From positions 77,508 through 141,507 of the forward strand of contig DKTR01000039.1 of assembly GCA_002473385.1 (NCBI GenBank): 64,000 nucleotides of DNA, read 5' to 3'. This document shows positions 43,999 to 51,773 of this stretch, in pieces; position 1 is the stretch's first letter, and each line of letters begins with the position of its first letter. Source of the DNA: Lachnospiraceae bacterium UBA7225. GTDB taxonomy: Bacteria; Bacillota; Clostridia; Lachnospirales; Lachnospiraceae. A program made the position numbers and the translations under genes. The notes beneath the pieces are model-generated. The model did no database searches. It was not told the origin of the DNA and worked only from the letters and a program-made list of their open reading frames with translations.

Positions 43999-44619
43999 TT
44001 AGTCTATCTGTGTTTTCCAGTTTTCTGCATGATATGCCTCAAAGCACATCCGAATCTGCTCTTCATTATTTTTATCCAGCGCCAGCGGCGGCAGCTCGTC
44101 CCAGCTAAAGTAGCCGCTGTCCACAGTTTCCAGATTCTCCCGGAAAAAACCGCCTTTCACAGAACAGAGCGCAAATACCTTGCATATTTTATAAGCATAC
44201 ACTGGCAGGTTATGCTTTTCCCGGTCCTGCACTGCGATCACCAGATCGACGGCGACATCAAGCCCCGCCTCTTCCTTTACTTCTTTTATAATATTTTCCT
44301 TCACAGAAACATTAACGTCCACCCAGCCGCCGGGCAGAGACCAGGTTCCATTTTTTTCTTTTACCAGCAGAATTTTATCGTTCTCAAAAATCGCCGCCCG
44401 CGTATCAAGCTTGGGGGTCTGATAGCCCACATCGCTGCAGAACAAGTCCTTTACTTTATCCGGCGGAATTTGTGTTTTATAACTGAGCATCTCCGCCGCA
44501 ATTTCACGAATCCGCTCATATCTTTCAAGGTCAAAGACATCCTTTCCATAAAACAGACCTGCCTGAGCGATGCTCTGCAGTTCCACAGCCCAGTCCAGCC
44601 ATTTTTCATTTTTCTCCAT
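43999..44619 (-). CDS. NUDIX hydrolase with N-terminal NUDIX_N-type domain
   Basis: A 206-aa protein. Residues 1-62 form a helical N-terminal domain found in ADP-ribose/nucleotide-sugar pyrophosphatases of Firmicutes. The Nudix box is in GGWVDVNVSVKENIIKEVKEEAGLDV (family pattern GX5EX7REUXEEXGU, with Val/Asp in the first part, so slightly divergent). It hydrolyses a nucleoside diphosphate derivative. Divergent from the GNAT gene, with its own promoter. Confidence 0.85.
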   Translation of the reverse strand: MEKNEKWLDWAVELQSIAQAGLFYGKDVFDLERYERIREIAAEMLSYKTQIPPDKVKDLFCSDVGYQTPKLDTRAAIFENDKILLVKEKNGTWSLPGGWVDVNVSVKENIIKEVKEEAGLDVAVDLVIAVQDREKHNLPVYAYKICKVFALCSVKGGFFRENLETVDSGYFSWDELPPLALDKNNEEQIRMCFEAYHAENWKTQID

Positions 44620-44670
44620 ATGCTCCTCACTTCCGGCAGCTTATGCCTGTCCCGATCATCCTTTCTTTTT

Positions 44671-44699
44671 ACAATACCCAGTTTCCCCGCCGTTGTCAA
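44671..44699 (-). promoter_or_regulatory. Promoter of the NUDIX gene
   Basis: Minus strand TTGACA (44699-44694), 17-bp spacer, TATTGT (44676-44671). Confidence 0.65.
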
Positions 44700-44711
44700 C
44701 GAAAATCGCGC

Positions 44712-44740
44712 TTGCATATCCCTTCCCAGTGGAATATACT
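44712..44740 (+). promoter_or_regulatory. Promoter of the GNAT gene
   Basis: TTGCAT (44712-44717), 17-bp spacer, TATACT (44735-44740), 36 bp before the start codon. Confidence 0.6.
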
Positions 44741-44776
44741 TACCTCATATATCATTATATTCGGAAAGGACTTCAC

Positions 44777-45367
44777 ATGATGACCAGAAACGATATCCGT
44801 ATCAGACCTGTTACGCCGGAAGATGCCCGGCAATTACTGGATATTTATACACCCTATGTAGAAAAAACCGCCATTTCTTTTGAATACGATGTGCCGACGC
44901 TGGAGGATTTTCAGAACCGTATCCGCAGGACGCTGCAGCGCTACCCCTACATTACCGCAGAGAAAGATGGTAAGCTTCTCGGCTACGCCTACACTGGTTC
45001 CTTTGTCGGCAGAGCCGCATATGACTGGGCAGTGGAAACAAGTATTTATCTGCGGGAAGACTGCCGCAAAATGGGAATCGGAAAAATGCTTTATGAAAAA
45101 ATAGAAGAGATCTCCAGAGCGCAGAACATTTTAAGTCTGAACGCCTGCATCGGCTGCCCGGAAGTCACAGATGAACATCTGGACAAAAACAGCATGCAGT
45201 TTCATGCCCATCTGGGTTTTGAAATGGTCGGAGAATTCCATAAATGCGGCTATAAATTCGGAACCTGGTACAATATGGTCTGGATGGAAAAAATGATTGG
45301 GAAGCACACAGCGAATCCTGCTCCTGTCATTGCCTTCCCGGATCTGGATACTGCATCACTTTTTTAA
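44777..45367 (+). CDS. GNAT N-acetyltransferase, phosphinothricin acetyltransferase-like
   Basis: A 196-aa acetyltransferase. IRIRPVTPEDARQLLDIYTPYVEKTAISFEYDVP is the N-terminal substrate strand typical of the Pat/Bar group, and LREDCRKMGIGKMLYEKI is the acetyl-CoA pyrophosphate loop (RxxGxG/A). HLGFEMVGEFHKCGYKFGTWYNMVWMEK is the C-terminal block shared with amino-acid-analogue acetyltransferases. Start at 44777 after GGAAAGGA; the following ATG at 44780 is possible. The frame is open further upstream but overlaps the promoter. Confidence 0.88.
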   Translation: MMTRNDIRIRPVTPEDARQLLDIYTPYVEKTAISFEYDVPTLEDFQNRIRRTLQRYPYITAEKDGKLLGYAYTGSFVGRAAYDWAVETSIYLREDCRKMGIGKMLYEKIEEISRAQNILSLNACIGCPEVTDEHLDKNSMQFHAHLGFEMVGEFHKCGYKFGTWYNMVWMEKMIGKHTANPAPVIAFPDLDTASLF

Positions 45368-45390
45368 CCGCAGCTGCTTCTGCACCGTAC

Positions 45391-45426
45391 AAAATAACCG
45401 GATTGTTTCACCAATCCGGTTATTTT
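45391..45426. terminator. Bidirectional terminator
   Basis: A perfect 14-bp stem (AAAATAACCGGATT / AATCCGGTTATTTT) between the convergent GNAT and ATPase genes. Confidence 0.88.
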
Positions 45427-45436
45427 GAAAGTCGGT

Positions 45437-46846
45437 TTAACACATTTCCATTAATTCTCCGATATCCACAAGAATAATATTCTCATCTTTTTCTGCAGCT
45501 TCCATCACTGCCTGTGTAAAACCAGATTTTGAAAAAAGTATAAACCACGTACGTGTTCTTCTGGGATTGAAAACATCCGCTTTCTTCTGCAATCCGTAAA
45601 GCACTGCCAGATCAAGTTTTTCATTATGCCATTTACATTCGCCGATCAGATAATCCTTCCCATCATTGGCAATCAGGTCTATTTCCACCTGATTTCTGGT
45701 TGCCGGATCCGTTCCCCACCATCTTCCAATAGACGTAAACAGAATGGGCAGTTTGCCTTTTACATTCTGTGCTATCATATAATCCATGCATACTTTTTCA
45801 AATACAAGACCCATATAGCTGCTATAATCCGGTTCTATCCGTTTTACCCACACGGCATCCCTTGCACCGGTTTCAATCAAGGTTCTGTTCGTAAAAACAT
45901 ACCGATACCAGAACCGGAACATAAAGTCGGATATTCCATAAAGCGTCTTTCTGGAGGATTCCTTTTCGCCAAAAGGTGTTTCCTTATAAAGAATTCCTAA
46001 CTCACAGAGCGTTTTAATATATTTCAGACATTTTGCAGCATCCTCGCCTATCTTTGTCGAAATTTCGTTAGCTTTTGTATATCCTCCCGCAATTGCTTCA
46101 ATAATAGCACTGTATACCCCGGGTTCCTGCACTTCCTGGCGTAAAAGCAAAAGCGGTTCCTCGTACAAATAAGACGTATTTTTTAAAAATGCTCTTTTGA
46201 TATTTTCTTCGAAGGTTTCATCCTTTTCAATCTGCTGCAGATACAAAGGCGTGCCCCCAAACGCCCCATATAATTCCAGCTTTTCTGTATCAGAAAATCC
46301 CTCCATAAATTTAACACCCGTCTGATAGTTAAAAGGCTTCACGTGAAGCTGCCCGGTTCTTCTTCCGAAAAGAGGACTTTGAGAGCCAAGCACCTCCTTT
46401 TCCATAAAACCCATATAACTTCCGCACAGTACAATGAACAGGCTGCCATTTTTCAAGCGGTGATCGATCAAATGCTGAAATTCTGAAAGCAATGCCCTGT
46501 TCTTTCTTGCAAGATATGGAAATTCATCAATTACAAGCACCAGCCTCTGATTTTTCTGACGTTCATCAATATATGATAATGCATTGGTCCAGGATGAAAA
46601 AGTTTCCAGATTCGTTTCATTGTAAAACTGAAATACCTGTACTGAAAATTTCTCCAGGTTTAATTTTTCGTTACTTTGCTCTGCCGAATAAAAAATACTG
46701 TCTTTATCTTTGCAAAATTCATTGAGCAGAGTGGTTTTTCCAACACGCCTGCGTCCATATAATACAAACATCTGAAATTTGTGCTGTGCGTACATTTCAT
46801 TCAAATCAGCAAGTTCTTTTTCTCTCCCTATGAAAATTTCCTGCAT
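45437..46846 (-). CDS. AAA ATPase fused to a DUF234 PD-(D/E)XK-type domain
   Basis: A 469-aa protein. The ATPase domain has Walker A (GRRRVGKTT, about residues 31-39) and Walker B (RLVLVIDEFPYL). A winged-helix segment (about 240-310) follows. The C-terminal domain has VEIDLIANDGKDYLIGECKW, matching the D...ExK core of PD-(D/E)XK nucleases. This is the 'archaeal ATPase' family, common in bacteria and often of unknown function; defence or mobile-element roles have been proposed for relatives. Start was placed at 46846; ATG 46855 is also possible. The upstream tandem dyads suggest autoregulation. Confidence 0.82.
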   Translation of the reverse strand: MQEIFIGREKELADLNEMYAQHKFQMFVLYGRRRVGKTTLLNEFCKDKDSIFYSAEQSNEKLNLEKFSVQVFQFYNETNLETFSSWTNALSYIDERQKNQRLVLVIDEFPYLARKNRALLSEFQHLIDHRLKNGSLFIVLCGSYMGFMEKEVLGSQSPLFGRRTGQLHVKPFNYQTGVKFMEGFSDTEKLELYGAFGGTPLYLQQIEKDETFEENIKRAFLKNTSYLYEEPLLLLRQEVQEPGVYSAIIEAIAGGYTKANEISTKIGEDAAKCLKYIKTLCELGILYKETPFGEKESSRKTLYGISDFMFRFWYRYVFTNRTLIETGARDAVWVKRIEPDYSSYMGLVFEKVCMDYMIAQNVKGKLPILFTSIGRWWGTDPATRNQVEIDLIANDGKDYLIGECKWHNEKLDLAVLYGLQKKADVFNPRRTRTWFILFSKSGFTQAVMEAAEKDENIILVDIGELMEMC

Positions 46847-46865
46847 TTCCCACATCCCCCACAGA

Positions 46866-46902
46866 TAATTAACTTCTAAGTAAATAACTTTCAAGTTAAT
46901 TA
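46866..46902. promoter_or_regulatory. Tandem dyad operator-like element
   Basis: The outer arms TAATTAACTT / AAGTTAATTA are perfectly complementary across 37 bp. Inside lie two overlapping dyads, one perfect (TAACTT-tc-AAGTTA) and one imperfect (TTAACTT-c-TAAGTAA). It is 20 bp upstream of the ATPase start, so a bound protein would cover the promoter. Confidence 0.55.
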
Positions 46903-47006
46903 TGATGTGCTTTTCCCATTTTGTCAAGGCTGCATTGCATCAGCAATCGGCTTTTATTAATTGGTGATACCTACGAAGGCAGACATCACCGTTCAGGCGG
47001 AAAGTT

Positions 47007-49199
47007 TTAATCTACCCGGACAAAATAATACAGCTTCCCGGCGAAATCCCCCTTCATCGGCGGAATGAGGATGCCGGCGTTCATGAGCATAGCTCCGCTG
47101 TACGTCTCCCCGGTGCCCTCCAGCCAGTAGCGCGCATCCGGCTGCAGATTTTTGAGACGTACACGGCGGCTGCGGTAATTGGGTCTTGCGTACACCTGGA
47201 TGTAAGTGACAAGGGCTTCACTCTGGTCTTTTGCCGTCACCTGCCAGCAATCGTACAGGTGATTTTCCCGGAAAGATGCGATGCGGTCGTAGTCTCCCTC
47301 ACGCACCAGCTCGTTGTACTTGTGATACATGTCCACCTGCTGCGGAATCTGTGCACGCTCTTCTCCTGATATTTTTGTGATGTCAAGCTCATAGCCGAAG
47401 GTACCCGCCAGCGCGACATAGCCGCGCGTTTCAAACGGCGTCTGCCGTCCGACGATATGATTCGGACAATCGCTGATATGCGCACCCATTGCAGAAAGCG
47501 GATAGACAAGCGCTGTCCCCTCCTGAATTGCCAGGCGCTCCGCCGCATCTGTGTCATCCGAGCACCAGATCTGCGGACTGTAGTAAAGCATGCCCGCATC
47601 AAAACGAGCCCCGCCGCCAGAGCAGTTTTCCAGCAGCAGACCCGGGAACTCTGTCACCAGGCGCTCCTGCATATGGTATAGTCCGAGCACATAGCGATGA
47701 AGCAGCTCTCCCTGGCAGTCTGCCTCCAGATACGCGCTGCCAAGGTCGGTGAGCTGACGGTTCATATCCCATTTTACGTAGTCGATGCCTGTCTCACGCA
47801 GAATGGAAGCCACACATTCATAGGCATAATCCGCCACCTCCGGGCGTGACAGATCGAGCACATACTGCTGTCGGCTCATCACCGGCTCCCTGCCCGGCAC
47901 CTGGATCGCCCAGTCCGGGTGCGCCCGATAGAGTTCGGAATCCGGCGAGACCATCTCCGGCTCAAACCAGATGCCGAATTTCATGCCATGCGCTTTCACC
48001 TCATCCACCAGCTTCTTCAGTCCGCCCTTTAGCTTATCCTCGTTCACATACCAGTCACCGAGCGAACCGTCATCCGCGTTTCTCTTTCCGAACCAGCCAT
48101 CATCCATCACCAGCATCTCAATGCCCGATTTTTTCGCCTCGCGGGCGATTGCCAGCAGCTTTTCAGAATCAAAATCAAAATAGGTTGCCTCCCAGTTGTT
48201 AATCAGAACCGGGCGCGTCTTATGCAGATATTCACTGCGGATCAGATGCTTGCGGTACAAGTCGTGGAAGGTCTTTGTCATTTTCCCAAGCCCGGCGTCT
48301 GAGTAAACCATGACAACCTCCGGCGCCTGGAAACTCTCACCCGGCAGCAGCCGCCAGCAGAAGCTCTGCGGATGAATGCCCATCACCATGCGCACAGCAT
48401 CATGCTGAGTCAGCTCCGTCTGTGCCAGAAAATTGCCGGAATAAACAAAATTCATAGCATACACCCTGCCGGTATCCTGCGTTGTCTCCGGTGTCACCAG
48501 CGCCAGGAACGGATTCATCTGATGGCTGGATTCCCCGCGTACCGACGAAACACCCTGATATCCATAAGCCAGGCTCCTTCGCTGAATGCGGCGCTCCCGC
48601 GCCCAGGAGCCGTTCAGCGTTATCTGCTCAAACTGCTCATTGTCCATATCCAGACAAGCGCTCAGCACGCGCTCCAGATAGACCTTTTTATCCGATAAAT
48701 TACGCACACAGACGCTGCGCGTCACCGCGTCGCAATCATCAAATACACTGTAGCGCAGCAGCACCTCCAGACCAATTACCTCATCCTCGCAGTAAATGTC
48801 CAGTGTCTGACATTCTGTTTCTTTCCCGAAGGTTGCCGGAAGTCCCGGAAGCGAAGGCTTCCCTGCATAAATTTCGTGCCGTTTATAGTGCAGCTCGCAG
48901 ACACGGTGCCCTTCCTGTGTCTGCACTGTCAGACACGGCTCCCGGTAATCCCCCGTTCCCTCTGACGGATATTCAAACGGATAAATATCCATGAACGTCC
49001 CCTTTTCGCGCGCATGCACTAATGGTGTAAACGGTGCCTCCCCGGTACGCAGCAGATAAGCGGCACTTAAATCCTCCAGTTTTTTTCCATAATAAACATG
49101 CCCCACATAACCAGGTTCATCAGAAAGCCCGATCATATATGTCGTATTTTGTGTATGCAGCGCAAACACACGCTGCTCCTCGTCAAAAACAATCGCCAT
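47007..49199 (-). CDS. Alpha-galactosidase, GH36
   Basis: A 730-aa retaining galactosidase. The N-terminal beta-sandwich (1-330) is followed by the TIM barrel with DDGWFGKRNADDGSLGDW. The nucleophile Asp478 is in YVKWDMNRQL, the acid/base Asp in IWCSDDTDAAERL, and LENCSGGGARFDAGMLYYSPQ is also present. The C-terminal sandwich follows. No signal peptide, so it acts on imported raffinose-type or galactosylated oligosaccharides in the cytosol. The start is ATG 49199 after AACAGGAGAG. No importer gene is adjacent. Confidence 0.95.
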   Translation of the reverse strand: MAIVFDEEQRVFALHTQNTTYMIGLSDEPGYVGHVYYGKKLEDLSAAYLLRTGEAPFTPLVHAREKGTFMDIYPFEYPSEGTGDYREPCLTVQTQEGHRVCELHYKRHEIYAGKPSLPGLPATFGKETECQTLDIYCEDEVIGLEVLLRYSVFDDCDAVTRSVCVRNLSDKKVYLERVLSACLDMDNEQFEQITLNGSWARERRIQRRSLAYGYQGVSSVRGESSHQMNPFLALVTPETTQDTGRVYAMNFVYSGNFLAQTELTQHDAVRMVMGIHPQSFCWRLLPGESFQAPEVVMVYSDAGLGKMTKTFHDLYRKHLIRSEYLHKTRPVLINNWEATYFDFDSEKLLAIAREAKKSGIEMLVMDDGWFGKRNADDGSLGDWYVNEDKLKGGLKKLVDEVKAHGMKFGIWFEPEMVSPDSELYRAHPDWAIQVPGREPVMSRQQYVLDLSRPEVADYAYECVASILRETGIDYVKWDMNRQLTDLGSAYLEADCQGELLHRYVLGLYHMQERLVTEFPGLLLENCSGGGARFDAGMLYYSPQIWCSDDTDAAERLAIQEGTALVYPLSAMGAHISDCPNHIVGRQTPFETRGYVALAGTFGYELDITKISGEERAQIPQQVDMYHKYNELVREGDYDRIASFRENHLYDCWQVTAKDQSEALVTYIQVYARPNYRSRRVRLKNLQPDARYWLEGTGETYSGAMLMNAGILIPPMKGDFAGKLYYFVRVD

Positions 49200-49225
49200 A
49201 GCACTCTTCTCTCCTGTTACATAAT

Positions 49226-49257
49226 CAAATACCCCGCTGCAAGCAACGGGGTATTTG
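49226..49257. repeat. Perfect inverted repeat upstream of GH36
   Basis: An 11-bp perfect stem (CAAATACCCCG / CGGGGTATTTG) with a 10-base loop. It has no U-run beyond the stem on either strand. It adjoins the two palindromic units that follow, so it looks like part of a composite intergenic repeat. Confidence 0.65.
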
Positions 49258-49277
49258 GTCTACGCTTCGCTCCGGTC

Positions 49278-49373
49278 GGTGCTAAACATGCGCCACTGGC
49301 GCATAGCACCCCTCGCGGCAAGTCTGCACTTCGTTTCAGTCCGTGCTAAACGTGCGCCACTGGCGCACAGCAC
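49278..49373. repeat. Two tandem palindromic units (REP-like)
   Basis: Units at 49278-49310 and 49343-49373 share GTGCTAAAC-TGCGCCACTGGCGCA-AGCAC with two substitutions. Each folds with an outer GTGCT/AGCAC stem and an inner TGCGCCA/TGGCGCA stem. The preceding CTTCGCTCCGGTCGG and CTTCGTTTCAGTCCG are also related, so the full repeat unit is about 46 bp, with a period of about 64 bp. Open frames through it are artefacts. Confidence 0.7.
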
Positions 49374-49459
49374 CGCCAAATGCTCGTGCAAGCACGGCGC
49401 TTGGCTCATTGCTCGCGGGAATAAAAGGCTTATTTCCGTGCCCACATCCATTTTCCCTA

Positions 49460-50086
49460 TTAATCCATCTCCAGAAACGCAAACGGCTTTTCTGGATCTG
49501 CGTGAAGGAAGTGGATCAGAGACTGCGCGCATTTCATAGCCACCTTTTCCTCCCGCAGGATACGCTTCGCTTCCTCGCGGTCGGCAATCACTACCTCAAT
49601 ATCCTCCGTCGCCTCTTTAAAATTCCCATTCGGATTTCCTGCAGCAAAACCATAAAGCACGCTGACTGATTCGTCCGTCAGACCGACTGTTGTGTAAAAA
49701 GCATTGCGCAGGGCCGGATCGCCGCCCTCATATAATTCCAGTGTCATGCCGGTTTCCTCATGAAATTCACGCACAGCGGTCGTCTCGATATGCTCGCCCG
49801 CATCCACCAGTCCGGCAGGCATCTCGTATACAAAATCGTTAATGGGATAGCGGTACTGCTTCACCAGCACCACTCTGGAAGGATCATCCTTCAAAACGGC
49901 ATAAACCATAATGCCCTCCGGTACATTTCTACGTGTCAGACACTTCAGATTTTCGCCTTCTCCCCGCGATGCAAAATAATAATGGAAAGTCCTGCCCTCG
50001 CAGTTACGCGCCGTCAGATCGTACATGTTCAGAAACGGGTTATCCGTTAATTTGTCAATTTTCAGAATTTTGTTATCTCTGTCCAT
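49460..50086 (-). CDS. NUDIX hydrolase, ADP-ribose pyrophosphatase type
   Basis: A 208-aa NUDIX protein whose box reads GLVDAGEHIETTAVREFHEETGM, a good match to GX5EX7REUXEEXGU. The preceding VVLVKQYRYPINDFVYEMPAG is typical of ADP-ribose pyrophosphatases. It cleaves ADP-ribose or a related sugar nucleotide. The start was set at ATG 50086 after GGTGGAGGAG; the frame is open to 50233 without a ribosome site. Divergent from the MATE gene. Confidence 0.88.
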   Translation of the reverse strand: MDRDNKILKIDKLTDNPFLNMYDLTARNCEGRTFHYYFASRGEGENLKCLTRRNVPEGIMVYAVLKDDPSRVVLVKQYRYPINDFVYEMPAGLVDAGEHIETTAVREFHEETGMTLELYEGGDPALRNAFYTTVGLTDESVSVLYGFAAGNPNGNFKEATEDIEVVIADREEAKRILREEKVAMKCAQSLIHFLHADPEKPFAFLEMD

Positions 50087-50357
50087 TCGTTTCACTCCTC
50101 CACCTTTTTCACACTCTCGCATATAATCAGTTTTCTGTCCACAGTCCTTATCATTTTCCCTGTCATAGCAGTCTCTGGTCCTTCTTGCTGATATCATATT
50201 CCTTTCTTTTCTGCATGTCAATTTCCTTCTCAAGTAAGAAAATCACTTTTCTTTTTCAAAAGAGAAGCGTATAATGCAAAAGGAGCCGCCTGCTCCCGCA
50301 TTTGCGCCCGGAATGCGCAGATATGCAGCAAAATACAAACATCAGAGGAGGATAAAC

Positions 50358-51683
50358 ATGACAAAAGATTTAACCGTCGGAAATCCCTCCACCGTACTGT
50401 GGAAATTCTGCCTGCCGCTGTTCGGCGGCATTATCTTTCAGCAGCTTTACAATATTGCAGACAGTCTGGTAGCGGGAAAATTTATTGGCGAGAACGCTCT
50501 CGCCTCAGTAGGAAACAGCTATGAGATCACGCTGATCTTTATCGCGTTTGCTTTTGGTTGTAACATTGGATGCTCAGTAATTGTCTCACAATTATTCGGG
50601 GCAAAGAAATTCGAAGAAATGAAAAGCGCAGTCTACACAACACTGACCTCCAGCGCAGTGCTGTGCGCCATTCTGATGACGATTGGTTTTCTGTTCTGCC
50701 GGGTGCTTTTAGAAATAATAAAGACCCCGCAGGAGCTGATGGCAGATTCACTCCTGTATCTGCGCATCTATATTGCAGGGCTTCCATTCTTATTCTTTTA
50801 TAATGTAGCAACCGGCATTTTCTCCGCACTCGGAGATTCCCGGACCCCGTTCTGGTTTCTGGCAATTTCTTCCACGTCGAATATCGCGGTAGACATTCTG
50901 TTTGTCACCGTCTTCAACATGGGCGTCGCCGGTGTCGCCTGGGCGACCTTTCTCTGCCAGGGCGTAAGCTGCATCCTCGCGGTTGCAGTGGTACTGAAAA
51001 AACTGCGGACAATTCCCACGCAGGGATATATTCCGCTATTTTCACGTACATTATTTGGCAAAATCGCTGCCATCGCCGTTCCAAGCATCCTGCAGCAGAG
51101 CTTTATCTCAGTGGGAAATATTATGATCCAGAGCGTCATCAACAGCTTTGGCTCCAGCGTCATTGCCGGTTATTCCGCTTCCATCAAGCTGAACAACCTT
51201 GTAATCACGTCCTTTTCCACGCTCGGAAACGGCGTTTCCAATTATACTGCCCAAAATATCGGCGCAGGCAAATCCGAACGCATAAGTGAAGGCTTCCGTG
51301 CCGGGCTGAAGCTGGTGTGGGTGCTTTGCATCCCCTTCTTCCTGTTCTACTTCTTCGCCGGGCGCTTCGGGCTTCTGCTGTTTATGGATCACGGCTCAGA
51401 AAACGCACTTGCCAGCGGCATGGCATTTCTGCGGATCGTGTCACCTTTTTACTTTATCGTCTCAGCAAAGCTGGTGACGGATGCTATCCTGCGCGGAGCC
51501 GGTCTCATGAAGGAGTTTATGATCTCCACCTTCACCGACCTGCTTCTGCGTGTCTTCCTCGCCTTTGTGTTCTCGGGCATTTTCGGCTCTATCGGCATAT
51601 GGATGGCATGGCCGTTTGGCTGGTGTATCGCTACTGTGATGTCACTGGTATTTTACCGCAAAAAATTCCGACTGCGCGGTTGA
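50358..51683 (+). CDS. MATE-family efflux transporter
   Basis: A 441-aa membrane protein with about 12 segments. It begins MTKDLTVGNPSTVLWKFCLPLFGGIIFQQLYNIADSLVAGKFIGENALASVG, the standard MATE N-terminus. The two six-helix halves are visible, the second starting near IAVPSILQQSFISVGNIMIQ. It exports cationic compounds in exchange for Na+ or H+. Start at 50358 after AGAGGAGG; in-frame codons upstream lack a site. Monocistronic. Confidence 0.93.
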   Translation: MTKDLTVGNPSTVLWKFCLPLFGGIIFQQLYNIADSLVAGKFIGENALASVGNSYEITLIFIAFAFGCNIGCSVIVSQLFGAKKFEEMKSAVYTTLTSSAVLCAILMTIGFLFCRVLLEIIKTPQELMADSLLYLRIYIAGLPFLFFYNVATGIFSALGDSRTPFWFLAISSTSNIAVDILFVTVFNMGVAGVAWATFLCQGVSCILAVAVVLKKLRTIPTQGYIPLFSRTLFGKIAAIAVPSILQQSFISVGNIMIQSVINSFGSSVIAGYSASIKLNNLVITSFSTLGNGVSNYTAQNIGAGKSERISEGFRAGLKLVWVLCIPFFLFYFFAGRFGLLLFMDHGSENALASGMAFLRIVSPFYFIVSAKLVTDAILRGAGLMKEFMISTFTDLLLRVFLAFVFSGIFGSIGIWMAWPFGWCIATVMSLVFYRKKFRLRG

Positions 51684-51773
51684 ACACTCCAAAGAACATC
51701 CAACGCCTCGTCTGCATTGCCATAAATGGCATGCAGACAGGTCATTGGATTGCAACCGCACAGGCGGAAAAGT

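Noticed and set aside
43906..44776. Long plus-strand frame opposite the NUDIX gene and leading into the GNAT gene
   Set aside because: It is antisense to a clear NUDIX gene, has low-complexity composition and no ribosome site; only the part from 44777 is real.
49255..49669. Open frames crossing the palindromic repeats
   Set aside because: They arise from the repeats and from the antisense of the NUDIX gene; both strands are open because the units are self-complementary.
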